Below are positions 1 to 12,200 of a stretch of 64,000 nucleotides of DNA, one piece after another (position 1 is the stretch's first letter; each line of letters starts with the position of its first letter). The DNA is taken from positions 1,603,501 to 1,667,500 of the forward strand of contig JAQFVV010000023.1 in NCBI GenBank assembly GCA_028023455.1, written 5' to 3'. The notes below the pieces were generated by a model, which was given only the letters and a program-made list of their open reading frames with translations, did not search any database and was not told the origin of the DNA. The DNA comes from Epiperipatus broadwayi (lineage: Eukaryota; Onychophora; Udeonychophora; Euonychophora; Peripatidae). A program made the translations under genes and the position numbers.

Positions 1-2
1 TG

Positions 3-149
3 AAGAAGACAAATGTAGTGATCACAGATATGAATGGTAATAGAATACACATCTATGGAAAAGTTTATGTTCCAGTGGTTGTTAATCATAGGAAGAAAAG
101 ATTACAATTGTTTGTGGTAAAAAGAAATATGAGTTCTCTTTTTGGATGA
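3..149 (+). pseudogene. Gypsy protease C-terminus / protease-RT linker (partial)
   Basis: Frame 3 from the window edge is open for 48 codons to a TGA at 147-149. It reads as the end of a retropepsin domain: a strand with MNGNRIHIYGKV, then PVVVNHRKKRLQLFVV, then a SSLFG segment where related elements have a LLGRDW-like end. The catalytic DTG would lie upstream of the window. It sits about 150 bp before the first RT-like codons, in the order expected for Ty3/Gypsy pol. The identification depends mainly on context because this stretch is weakly conserved. Confidence 0.5.
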
Positions 150-297
150 AATTAGTTAAACCTCTTGGAATATGTTTAAAAATAATTACTAAAGTAAAGT
201 TGGAAATGGAATTAGAAATAAATTTCCCAAATTATATAAACAGCAAATATCTGAGTTATGAGTGTGTTCAGATAATATTAAACTATTAAGAGAAACA

Positions 298-1080
298 GGG
301 CCATTGGTGTTTAAACCATGCAAAGTCCCCTATGTGTTTAAGCCAAAGATGGAAGCAATAAAAGGTAGTTGGTAAAGAAAGGAGTACTGACATCAGTGTC
401 ATTGTAGGCTATCCCTGTTGTTGTTTTAGTAAAATCAGATGGAACAATTCATTGATGCAGACTTTATTGTGTCATGATTAACAAATGGATTAATAAAGGT
501 GTGCATCCTGAACCAAATGTGCGTGATGTATTGACATCATTACAGAGAGCCTCAATATTTTCAAAAATTGATTTAAAATCAGTATTCCATCAAATTTCTG
601 TTAATGAGTATACCACAAAGTTGTTGACATTGAATATTTATGTTGGATTGTTTAGGTGCAAATGTTTGCCTTATGGAATCATGATGGCTCTGAATATCTT
701 CCAAGTAAAAATGGTTATTATATTGCAGAACATTGAGGGAGTTATTCCATACTTGAATGATAATTTCATTATAGTCCAGTCTGAAGAAAAGCTGATAAAA
801 TGAATTATGGAGGTATGCTATAATTTAAATAATGCAGGAGTAACACTGAATGCTACCAAATGTATTTGGACAACCTTACAAATAACTTTTTAGATCACAT
901 AATAAATATGGGAAATATCCAAACCTGGCATGAAAGAATTTTCCCAGGAATATAAAAGACTTAGAAGCTTTTTGGGGACTGATTAATTTCTGTGACAGCT
1001 TTATAAGACTATTGTATTCTTTACTGCAGAAAGGCCAGTGGTGGAAGTGGAACAATGAGCATGTGGCAGCTTTTAAAAAA
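298..1080 (+). pseudogene. Gypsy reverse transcriptase, broken
   Basis: The longest open piece (474-803, 109 codons) contains the RT signature FSKIDLKSVFHQISV, then LFRCKCLPYGIMMALNIFQ and IEGVIPYLNDNFIIV. These correspond to RT blocks 3-5. The catalytic YLDD is changed to YLND, so the first of the two adjacent aspartates is lost. In-frame or shifted RT-like text continues upstream from about 298 (PKMEAI, LVKSDG) and downstream to a LRSFLG-like thumb segment near 960. Stops at several points and the motif loss show a dead copy. The enzyme would copy element RNA into DNA during retrotransposition. Confidence 0.85.
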
Positions 1081-1132
1081 GCTAAAGAATGACTGATATC
1101 AGTACATTATTGTAGTGATCTGGAAGTGAACT

Positions 1133-1411
1133 ATCATTACTGATGCTTCTGAATTTGGAGTTGGGGCTTTTATTGTACATTGATGTACTGGTGGAAAGTG
1201 TCCAATTGTCTATGCCTCTAAAATGTTATCAGCTGAGAAAAACTATAGTCAGATGAACAAGGAAGCTTTGGTAATAATATTTGTGATAACAAAGTTTCAC
1301 CAGTATGTTTGTGGTGGAAAATTTACAATCTATACTGATCATCATTCATTGCTGGGAATTTTCAGGAAAGATAAAAAGACATCTGATTATGTGGCTCAAA
1401 GACTTATATAA
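1133..1411 (+). pseudogene. Gypsy RNase H domain, broken
   Basis: One frame reads ITDASEFGVGAFIVH, a stop near 1181, then PIVYASKMLSAEKNYSQMNKEAL and FTIYTDHHSLLGIF. This is the classic Gypsy RNase H pattern DAS..G.GA / S..L...E.NY....KE.LA / TDH..L. It follows RT directly, as expected. The domain would remove the RNA strand of the RNA:DNA hybrid. It is interrupted by at least one stop; text after 1411 continues only in fragments. Confidence 0.85.
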
Positions 1412-1676
1412 TGGATAAACATTATTAGCAGCTTATGGCTATGAACTGATCTATAAACCAAGAAAGGGGATTGTGAATGCAATGCATTTTCACATTTGAC
1501 TGTTAGAGAAGGTGTTAGATAGGAAATTGTGGAAGTAAATTTTCTAGATGTAATAAATAGCATGGAGAATTTAAACAGGGAAATAATCATTATGTGGACT
1601 TCTAATGATCCTAAATATAGGAAGTTGATTAAATGGATCCAAGAAGGATGGTTAGTAAATGGTCCCAGTTTTGTAG

Positions 1677-2661
1677 TTGTGGCAATTTAGAATGCATGTC
1701 ATAATATTTCAATATGTAATGGGTCTACACAGATTATTGATACCTATAGAGAGACATACACAAGTTATTAATTTGCTATATAAAGAACATCCTGGAGTGG
1801 TAAGAGTGAAGACTCAGGCTCTTTCTTATATGTGGTGGCAAAAAATAAATAATGATATAGAGCAAAAGATAAAGAAGTGTTCCAATTATCAATCTGTAGT
1901 GGATCTTTCAAAGAAAGTATTCATGCATGGTTAAAATCAAAAAAAACCATTGGAGCATATTTACATGGACTATGCTGGATTGACAAGTGGATACCAAATT
2001 TTGGAAGTTGTGGATTCATATTCAAATTGAACCGAATATAAATTAATAAAAATTGTGAATATCAATAATACTATAAAGGCATTTCAAGAAGTTTTTGCTA
2101 CCCACAATTATTCCAAGAGTCTAGTATCAGATAATGGGACAGAATTTATTTCTGAAAGATTTAAAGAATATGTGATGCATAGAAGGAAACATGTTCTTAC
2201 AACAGCATATCACCTTGCTTCAAACAGATTTGCTGAAAAGGCAGTACAGAGTTTGAAAACAGCTTGGAAGAAAATTAGTATAACTAATTTAAAAAATACC
2301 CTAATAAAAATTATGTTTTATCAATATTTTATACCTAGTGCTTCAAAAAGTAAATCACTCGTGGAATTATTGTTTGGGGGGGAATGTTATATGCATTTAT
2401 TGAAACTTTTTCCAATAGATAGATTGGAGAAAAGTAATACCAATGATGAACTGTATAAATCTAATTTTATGAAAATTTGATATAGGTTTGAGATACTGTA
2501 AAAATTGCATGGTCTGCAGGTATCATCATTGAAATTGTACCTAAAGTTATATGTGTTATTAAGCTTGAGAATACATTGTGTGTAAGAAGACACATTAATC
2601 TTATACAGGAAAGATTTATTGATATGCCAATCATAGCTGGTAACAATCCTATTACATCCAA
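1677..2661 (+). pseudogene. Gypsy integrase (zinc-binding and catalytic core), broken
   Basis: The frame at 1677-1934 has EHPGVVRVKTQALSYMWWQ and KIKKCSNYQS: the H2C2 zinc-binding region, with the second Cys pair damaged (CSNY instead of CxxC). Downstream are HIYMDYAG (first catalytic Asp), LVSDNGTEF (second Asp, in the 2055-2480 frame) and NRFAEKAVQSLK (catalytic Glu). D, D and E are therefore all recognisable. The core is split by a stop near 2028 and a shift. The 3' part after 2480 reads as the usual weakly conserved C-terminal region. The protein would insert element cDNA into the host chromosome. Confidence 0.85.
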
Positions 2662-2852
2662 TCTTAAATAAGAAAATTTAAGTAAGGACTTGCGACATAT
2701 ATATAATTTTTGATTCTATTATTTTGTTACTTTTGAATATTTTAAGCTTATGGGTTGTTGTTTTTTTTGTAAAAAAGAGAATTTGTTTAATCACATAAAG
2801 TTTGTCATTTGTAAAAATTTATTTGCTTTTAATTTAAATTTTGTAAAAATTT

Positions 2853-3505
2853 AAAAGAAAGAAGATATAACCAAGATGGCAGGTTCAAATTAACCCATTG
2901 TGAAGTTTTGCTTCACAAATTAAATATTTTAAAAGCTCGATTTTCATTAATTGAAATATTGTTTTCTTATCAAAGTCATTTTTATTTTAGCTAAAAATAT
3001 TTCGCTAATGAAATATTTTTGTTTCATTTATTTTATTCTTAAATTATTTCAAGCTGGAATGTGATTTGAACATTATATCACCTTATATTTTGTTTTTAAT
3101 TAAAAACGGGCTGTAATTTGTTGATTGCTTATCTGCCTTTGGGCAAATGAACCAAGGCATTCCTGTCATAGTTGGGAATATATAAATAGGGTAGATTGGA
3201 GATACGGTGGCTTTACTGCTTTTTGCTGTTTTATTTTTCTTGTACCCTTTTTCTTTGCTTGTGATTTTAGATAACAAGAAAAGAATACAACATAATAAAA
3301 TGTCAGTTGAGTAGGGACCCAAATCATATTTTCCTTTGCCTCTTGGGGCTGCCTCAAAAATGTTGCGACAAAGCTCCTGCCATGGAAGAATGTTGCCACC
3401 GATGAAGAAGCAGTAGTGACCAAATTGCTGATCACCAAGCTAATCCCTGTAAACTAAAATTCAAAGAATGAACCACCTTAGCCATTGTAACATTGCCGAG
3501 GTAAC
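2853..3505 (+). repeat. Probable 3' LTR with preceding polypurine tract
   Basis: A 12-bp purine run (2853-2864, AAAAGAAAGAAG) directly follows pol and has the position and composition of a polypurine tract. The next ~640 bp are noncoding and contain a TATA-like box (TATATAAATA, 3179-3188). The right boundary is a guess near a TAACA at about 3499-3503. Because the partner LTR is outside the window, the limits cannot be confirmed here. Confidence 0.5.
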
Positions 3506-5689
3506 AGTTCCATGCTTACCTATAATTATTTGCTATTTACTTTTATATGTAATTTATATGCCAAGCCAACTCAACTCCGCAAGCCTATATTTTAGATTAG
3601 TCTTTTAAATCCTCAGTGCTTCAGGATATTTTAATTACTTTAAATGATTTGTTTTAACTCCATTGCTCCTGGGTTGAGAACTAGTTAAATAATATCATTT
3701 CTGTTCTAGGCAGATTATTATTATAACACTGTCATGAATATATATTTATTGATTATAAATTTAATGTTATTCAAGAATGCTATTGCTTAAATTCCAGATA
3801 AGATATTTTAAATAATAATGACCGTTATTTTTTTAATGTAGCACCTTGAGCATTTTAGTTTAAATAATGCTTATTGATTCCAAATGCATGTAGGGCCTGT
3901 TTAATGAAGGGAAATGTAATCATATGTCATTAAGACATTCATCTAGTTTTATATTTCAGTTATATAATTTGGTTTAGTATACAAGTCATGCTGTTATGCC
4001 GATTAAAACTTTATATTTAGGCCATTAGTTATTTTGACATTATTAAAGAATGTATTATAGTTTTAAGCATTGCCAACATAGGTCATCCATTGTCAGTATT
4101 TGTTTTATCGTAATTTGAGGATCATCGGGAACTCAAAATCCTCCATCTTCACGTATATGTTTTAGCTGGCATCGTAAATGCCCTAAGACACCTTCTGAAA
4201 GAGTAATGGAAGCTCTGCATTGGAACCTATGCAGTCAATTGCATCTCCCTACCTTCCTTTTCTCCAAATATAACTCGCCAGAAGAACGGTGTATCATTTT
4301 TTTTCCATTTAAATGATGAAGCATCTACTTGGCCAAAATGGACCGAATTTTATATTTTGCTGCTTCATGCTCACCCTATGATTTTTTATAGTATTTTAGA
4401 ATTACGCCTAAAACTAATCTGTAAGCTGTAACACTGTGATATAACTAAACCATTTTGTTATTTATTAATGTACTTATATTTGGAATGTCACAAAAAGCTT
4501 GCATTAAGCTGTTTTCCTTAGACAAGCGGCCCCATGTGCATAAATGAATTCTCCTTATTTTATTTTAATTCAAGAATTAATATATAATGTTTGTTATATT
4601 GACATTTGTTTTATAACTTTGATGTGTAATATTTAATAAATATAACGGATGTCAGAGACCAATTTACTTGGCATCGCAGTTATAGTTTTCTTGGGTGATC
4701 GAAGTGGCATCGTTCATAGTTTGTTAAATACATGATATTAATTTCTTCAAACATTAAAGTGTCTCCCTCGTAAATTCCTTTGTCTAGGTCATTATTTAAT
4801 CGTATGACAAAATAGCGTTTCTCTTCGCAATCCCATTATGTAAACTTTTAACCAAACATTGGCATATAAATAACCCACACTATATATATATATATATTAG
4901 CATGACATCCCCTGATGATCACAGATGTAAACATAATGAAACTATTCTAGCATGAACTATCTAAATAATGTACATTTAGAATAAATTGTTTTTATATAAT
5001 ATTAAATTCAAGTATCTTTTAATCCTATCCAGAGTTCAAATCTTAATTTTGGTTAGTTTCTAAAATATAAAAAGGTTTTATATAATTATGTATTATTCTA
5101 ATTCTTATATCTCATTTGGGGATTCATCCTCAACAGTCCTAATTCGAGTCTCATGTCTCTGTACTGCTGTCCTACGTCCAGTACAATATTCTTAATTAAT
5201 AGGAACTTACCTATGTATATAGATATAAGATAAAACAGGTTTTAAACAGCTCACTTGAAAGTAAATGTCCTAAAAGAAGCTGTTAAACTATCCCTCATAG
5301 AAAAATATAGGAGAATGCATTATTCAGTAGACTTTCTAATTACTGAATAATGAGAGTTTGAAATGTTTTTCATTTTTGATTTAATCTTTAGTTAAGAATA
5401 GGTAGATACTCATTATCAACCATTATTAACCAATTTGGATGGCTCACCTAGGTTTACCATAGACTGGTTACTTGAAAGAGAAATATATGTGAAAAATTTC
5501 CAAGTTTTATCTGGCCCAGATTTTAACTTCAGTTTATGACCATGACAAGAAGATGCATTAAATATCATGATACTCTTGTTTGTATGTGAACATGTATAGA
5601 TATAATTTTATTGAATATATAATTTATTCTTGAACAAAACTATTAAAGAAGGAAACTTTCACATTAAGTTGTATAAATATTAATCTAAA
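3506..5689. other. AT-rich noncoding stretch
   Basis: No recognisable coding sequence, RNA gene or element end. There is a short (TA)n run near 4882-4898 and some less AT-rich text around 4100-4290 and 4650-4720, which I cannot assign. Confidence 0.6.
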
Positions 5690-6578
5690 CCACTAAACAT
5701 CACATGATCACTATCTCATACTAGCACATAATTGTTATTAAACAATTCAAAACAAAGCAAAACTCTCCATATAGTAGTGCCATCTTGTGCTAACAAGAAC
5801 AACCAATGGATGCCAGAAGGCTTGTGCATAAAATCCCTATCTAGTGCCTACTCATCCAATATCCCCAGACTAGTTTCTGGCTTGTGGCCTTCATCGGTGG
5901 GGAGCCTTGGATCTGAGAGCACTGCATCTAGATCTTAAGATCTAATGCAACCCTCCAGCACCCACCTTTTAACTCTAGTTAAGTACAAAACTATGAGAAT
6001 GAAATTGAAAACACAATTAATATTTTCAATCCAAGCTCAATAGCTTATATAGTCATATGGGTCTGAACTCAATTCAGCACCCATACATTTTGGTGTCTTT
6101 GGCTCTTTAACAACCATAGCCACCACTATCCTATTAGGCAGGATTGGTGTTAATCCACTAAACATCGCATGATCACTATCTCATACTAGCACATAATTGT
6201 TATTAAACAATTCAAAACAAATCAAAACTCTCCATATAGTAGTGCCATCTTGTGCTAACAAAACCCATATGACTATATAAGCTATTGAGCTTGGATTGAA
6301 AATATCAATTGTGTTTTCAATTTCATTCTCATAGTTTTGTAGTTAAATAGAGTGAAAAGGTGGGTGCTGGAGGGTTGCATTAGATCCTAAAATTTAGATG
6401 CAGTGCTCTCAGATCCAAGGCTCCTCATTGATGAAGGCTACAAGCCAGAAATTAGTCTGGAGATATTGGATGAGTATGCACTAGATAGGGATCTTATGCA
6501 CAAGCCTTAATGGCATCCATTGATTGCTTTTGTTAGCCCAAGATGGCACTACTACATGGATAGTTTTGCTTTGTTTTA
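5690..6578. mobile_element. Foldback/MITE-like element, copy 1
   Basis: The left arm (5748-about 6060) returns as an inverted copy at about 6262-6578; the outer ends read GCAAAACTCTCCATATAGTA and, inverted, GCAAAACTATCCATGTAGTA. The arms are long and about 90% alike by eye, interrupted by a small spacer (6064-6154). In addition 107 bp covering the left flank plus left terminus (5690-5796) recur as a direct repeat at 6155-6261, so the flank has been copied into the middle. The 68-codon open frame at 5732-5938 lies inside the arm and has no recognisable domain. The motif CAATGGATGCCAGAAG is shared with elements at 14035 and 36785. Confidence 0.75.
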
Positions 6579-8148
6579 AATATTAATCTTTTGTCTGTTC
6601 TCTGATAATTAAATATATATAAGCTTAGTTTTAAAGAATTGCCTAATATATCTAAAACAAATCAGCTGAAGTATTATATGTATATATTAAGATGAGAATT
6701 TTGAAGGGCTGGCTAGTCATTGTTGATGACTTAAAAAAATAATAAAAATGTATTTAATTCATCTAATTTTTTTGCTATATAAATAAAACATTGTTTAATA
6801 ATTATATTGTTTATTAGAATAAAAAAGGTCACCCTTCATTATGCTTTTATAGTGTTTTTAATTGGCAATTTATATTCCATTGTTTATATATTTATTTTTA
6901 AATAAACAAAGCATTACTTGTAAAACTAGATCAAAGGATATGAACAAAATGCAAATTTTTTTTTTTTTGTAATATTGTATGTACATATACACGTACTGTT
7001 TTTAAAATAGTATATATACATTGTATATTCTTGCTTCGCCAAAATACATATTCATTCTAAATAAAAAGTTCTACATTATCATCAGTTTATCATAGCAACA
7101 ATTATAATTTTCAATCGTGATTTATAATCACTGGTACAATGATTCATGCTATTTCTGATGCTGTAATACATTAAAGTTCATTGTTTTAATTATTAAATAT
7201 ATACCAAATAAAGTAATCACGAGTCTCCTAACTTATATCAATCATCTCATTAGGAATAATAATCCACTGTATTATTCTATTCCAGAGCCATCTTTTGAGA
7301 ATTTGAATAATTAGTGGCTATTAGATGTATCTATTATTGTTTGCCAAAAAAACCCAAAGGTTCTTACAATTAATAAATAATTCAGATCATTAAGTTGTAT
7401 AGTTGCTGCTTTAAGAAAATTGATTTGGATTCAAAACTTTAAGATATTTGAATCTCTGGCTACTAACTTAGATTGTACAAAAAATATTAAGTGGTTACTG
7501 GTATCAATTCTATTATTTAGTGTGCCAGACTAGCTTTGGCTACTGGTCTTCATCAGCATGGGCTTTAGAATTATTTATTGAATCCTTGAATAATCAAAGG
7601 ATGCTAAATGGTAATATAGTATTCAATCCCTGGATTAGTTTTTAAGTATTGACCTATATCATTACTTTTCAAGGGTATCTCAGTAATTAGTTTGGGCATA
7701 TGACAATACCATGATGTCAATGAGTTCTCAGATTTATCATCTATGAACTAAAGAAAATAATTAAAAATTGAATTGTTGTTAATACAATTAATTGAACAAA
7801 GAAAATTATCCCAATACTACCCTACATTACAGCATTTGATGGTAATATGAATGCTTTTGGCATGTGAATTTCTTGTAAATTATCATTAATAACTAAAGTA
7901 ATCATGTTGTAAATTTGACTATTTTTCCATAAATGCAAAGTAAATGTTGGAATACCACTATTACAATGAATATATTTACTAGGTCATTTTAATCTAAATA
8001 TACAGTACCTATTAACTACCTGGTGTTGGTCTGTACATTTAACTGACTAACTAAATGCTTTTTTACATCAGTAATCTGAAATTAGTCTGCATATGTAACT
8101 GGATAGTTATCTACTACTCACATTTAAATTAAGGGAAAAAATTAATGC
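6579..8148. other. AT-rich noncoding stretch
   Basis: No gene or clear repeat recognised. Homopolymer and simple AT runs only. Confidence 0.6.
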
Positions 8149-11142
8149 CACTTTCAACTGCATGCCAATTTAGAATGTGGTCTCTGACATTTTGGGCATC
8201 AAGGAAGACCTAAACCACCATTTACCCAACCAAGTGATAAAAGTTATTAGATAATATCTTCCAATTAATAATCAGTGTTTTATATATTTTATCCATTACC
8301 CATCAAAAATAGCAATTTTCATCAAAAAATAAAAATAAAAACAGATTTTCATAAAAATAAGCATACTCATGTAACCCCCAAAAATCAACTAACTCTCAAA
8401 ATCAAATATTTAACAAATTAGTAATTAGGAAATGATCAAAAAAATTGTCATAATAAATTAAAAACTATATTATAGTATTTTATTTTTAAAATATGGCTTA
8501 TCAAAATGCAATATTTAGCAAATATTAATATAATCACATGAACCAAAAAACTCAAAATCAAAGATTAAAAATGTTGATAATTAGAAAGCGACCAAAAATT
8601 TAAAACCAATACTAAAATATTTTACTTTTAAAATATGACATATCAAAAACCAATATTTGACAAATAGTAGTAATTAGGAAATGACCCCCAAAAATTAGCA
8701 TAATCACATGACCAGATAAACCCAAAATCAAATATTGAAAATATTATTAATTAGGAAATTGACAAAAAAAATTAGCATAATCACCTATCTACATTATCGA
8801 AAGTAGCAAGTATTAAAATCAAAGATAATGGATATTATGTTAGATGAAAAAATAAAAATTTAAAAAATATTTAGAAGTTAACAAAGTATTTTAAATATCA
8901 TCACATGTTCAATTATGAGATATATATCGAAATCCTAAGATATTGCAGCAGAATACAGAAAAAAGTGCACAACTAATGAATTCATTTATGAAATAAAAAT
9001 ATGTTAAAACAAAAAAATAAGCATCACATTTTAAATGTCATCAAATGTAGAATATAAGAGAAATATTACTAATGAACATAAGCCACATATAATAAATATT
9101 AAAATTAATAAATAAAACTATGAAACTACAATAACTCTAGATTAAAAAATTAAAACAAAAAATTGCAACACCTCATAAGAACTTGGACATAAAAAACATG
9201 TACAACAACTTATCAGTTTATTAATATTAGAATTAACAAATATTAAAATTTATGTTGATTTTTGAAAATTAAAATAGATTTTATATTACCTCAACACTTA
9301 CTTGCAAGATGGTATCCTTTGACTTCACATGATAACCTGCAAAAAAAAAATAACAGGTAAAAAAATTTGCTGGAGTCAGCCTATCATGCCAAAGAAGTCA
9401 TCATTGACCTTTTATTTTTTTAGAGTTAAGAAATAATATCCAACTAAAAAATTAAAATAAAGTTTAAAATATTTATAATATTATAGTAATACAAATATTT
9501 GCCATGGGTGAAATACTTATAATAAATATGTGGGAAATACTTACTTTGGTTATTTTTGATCAGTAATTACATATAATATCTGTAAATATCTGAACAGGTA
9601 GTGGTGGAATGCAAAAGCTGTTTTCAGGCTTGTCCTCATCAATTTAGGCATTTGGCATCTAAATGTAAATCAAGGAAAAAATAACAATGTTTTATCCATC
9701 CAATAAAATTAAAGCAGGAGTTTTTAATTATATATATATATATGATTGAGCTTTTTAAAATGTTTTTGGACATTTATTTTTATTTATTTTAATATTTGCT
9801 AATTGATTTTTATTTTTAATGTGCTGGAAAAATAGCAGTGAAGTCAACCTTTAATCATCTATTTAGCTATCTATAGATAGATGAATGTAGATAGATAAAC
9901 AGGAAGACAGATAGGTAAATAAAATAGAAAGGAAAATAAATAGATAGGTATGTAGATAAATAGAAAGTTCAGAGCCAGATTTTTTTTTCCACCCTAAAAA
10001 GGTAAGTCAAAGATGAACTCTTTGGGCTGACAGGCTGACCCCAGCAGTTTTTTTTACTCACTATGATTACTATATGAAGAAATAGAACACCATCTTGCAG
10101 GCATTGTGGTAATATAAAATACATTTCAATTTTCAAAAATCAACATAAATTTAAATATTTGTTAATTCAAGCATTTTAATATTTAATAAACTGAAAAGTA
10201 CTTATACATGATTTTTATATTGGTTTAGTAATTTTTTGTTTTACTTTTTAATTGGGCATTAATATGATTTTATAGCTTTATTTATTAATTTTAATATTTA
10301 ATATATGTGGCTTATGGTTATTAGTAATATTTTTCTCATAACTGAGCATTCAATGACATTCCCAATATGAGATGCTTGCTAATTGTAAAATGAAGATATT
10401 TTTGTTTCAAAACATTGTTTTGTAATAGAATTTATTAATTATGCACTTTTTTTCTATTCTGGTGCTATATCTTCGAATTTTGATGTATGTCTCATAATTG
10501 AACATTTGATAATATTTAAAATGTAGTGCTTGTTGATTGTGAAATTAAATACTTTGCTACACTCTAAATAGTTTTGAAATGTTTATATTTTGATCTAAGA
10601 TAATATCCATTGCATTTGATTTTAATATTTGCTACTTTCAATGTAGATAAATGATCATGCTAAAGTTTTGGTCATTTCATAATTGCAAATATTTGCTAAA
10701 TATTGTTTTTTGATATGCCATATTTTAAAATTAAAATACTTTAAAATTGTTTTAATTTTTGTTATGCGAATCTTTTTGGTCAGTTCCTAATTACTAATAT
10801 TTTTGATATTTGATTGGGGGGTTTGGTCACATGATTACACTAATTTTTTTGGTCATTTTTTAAATACTACTTTGTTTGATATTTGATTTCAGGAGTTTTT
10901 TAATTTATTTTGGTCTCATGAGTACATTTTATTTCTATGAAAACCCTGTTTGTTTTAAAAAATTTTGATAAAAACTGCAATTTATGTTTATTGAACAAAA
11001 TATTGGGTGTATTTTATTAATTGGAGGGATATTATCTAACATTGTTTATTACTTGATTGGATCAGCAGTGGATTTAGGACTTCTCTGGTTTCCAAAATGA
11101 TGGAGAGTGCATATTAAATTGGCATCTTTGACTGTTTTAGTG
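8149..11142. repeat. 3-kb inverted repeat (foldback element)
   Basis: About 1.2 kb at 8149-9400 is present in inverted, diverged form at about 10005-11142. Matching landmarks: CTGGAGTCAGCCTATCATGC (9371-) against an inverted GGCTGACAGGCTGACCCCAG (10025-); TGCATGCCAATTTA (left end) against inverted GATGCCAATTTA (right end). The ~600-bp centre contains GATA-type simple repeats (about 9870-9965). Neither arm has a protein domain I recognise. The outer ends both begin near a CACT, as in some DNA-transposon termini, but I see no sure target duplication. This is probably an old nonautonomous DNA element with long terminal inverted repeats. Confidence 0.65.
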
Positions 11143-11224
11143 TATTCGTGTTATCATAAATTTACATTTTTGTTTAATTTTAAAAAAAAATTTTTTTAAC
11201 TAGATCATTTTTTCCTTTTATTAA

Positions 11225-11745
11225 AAAAAGTTTTTACACATACCGCATTTACTTTTTAAACACTTATTTAAGTTACAATCTTTGTTTGTTTGTTTGTTGT
11301 TTGAAAACATTTTTAAGTTAGAATAAAATGTTTAAATCAAAGTTTAATATATTTATACACAATAGAATTTGTTAAAATATGTAGCCTTGAAATAAATCAC
11401 TGGCAATACAATATGACATTAAAATATTTTAGGTGTCTTAATTAGTTTCCTAAATTAAGAGCAGTGTGTGGATGACATTTTAAATATTTTAATATTAAAT
11501 TTAAAATAAGTTGTTAAAAAAAATTTTAAAAAGTTTTCAGTAATCTTTGAAAGAGGGTTATTAAGTGGTTTGTTTTTAATTAAGTGCTTTTAGTGTAGTT
11601 AGAACAAAATTTTAAATTCACACTTTAATATATTAATATTCAATATAATTTGTTCAAATTTGGTACATTTTTTATAAATCATTGACAATGCAATATGACA
11701 ATAAAATATTTTAGGTTGATTACTTAGTTTATTAAACATACATTA
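11225..11745. repeat. Diverged tandem pair, ~270-bp unit
   Basis: 11225-11480 and about 11495-11740 share an aligned core (AATATGACATTAAAATATTT against AATATGACAATAAAATATTT, each followed by TAGGT and a TTAGTTT). It is an old direct duplication without coding sequence. Confidence 0.5.
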
Positions 11746-11887
11746 ATGGGCAGGTGAACAAAACTACATTGTAAACAGTACTGATTTAATATTTATGATT
11801 TTACTTTCAACCTTAAAAGCATTTTTGCATCATTTAAAATTGAAATAAAAATAATTCTTCGATTATAATCTTAATGCTAACTCCTAA

Positions 11888-12200
11888 ATAATAAATATAA
11901 AAAGTATTTATAATGAATGCTTTTATTTATTGTGGGAACTAAAAACCAAGAAAATAATTGTCTCTTCAACCACAATTGGCTTTTTTATATTTAACTTGAA
12001 ATACATGTAAGAGAATAGAAATTATTTAAAATAATTTTTATTTTTTATGACAAGAAATTGATTTAATTAATTTCTGGATATTCATGTTATGTATAAAAAT
12101 CCAATTATAGTTGAAGAAAGAATTATTTTATTTATTATTAGTTTCTTGTAATAAATAAAGGCATTCACTATAAATATTTTTTATATTTATAATTATTTAT
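11888..12200. repeat. Short foldback inverted repeat
   Basis: The left arm begins TAATAAATATAAAAAGTATT and returns inverted at the right end (AATATTTTTTATATTTATAA, 12173-12192). Interior landmarks (CAACCACAATTGG against inverted CAACTATAATTGG) also match. Arms are about 130-140 bp, with roughly 80% identity by eye. No coding potential; resembles a small MITE. Confidence 0.55.

Larger units (their letters stand above)
1..3505 (+). mobile_element. Ty3/Gypsy LTR retrotransposon remnant, 5' part outside window
   Basis: Plus-strand pol domains occur in canonical Ty3/Gypsy order: protease tail, RT, RNase H, integrase. They are followed by a purine-rich tract at 2853-2864 and a probable 3' LTR. The parts match the general organisation of metazoan Gypsy elements (integrase last, no visible env). 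Gag and most of the protease lie before the window start. Every domain carries stops or frameshifts, so the copy is inactive. The family assignment rests on recognisable motifs; the outer LTR boundary is an estimate. Confidence 0.85.
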
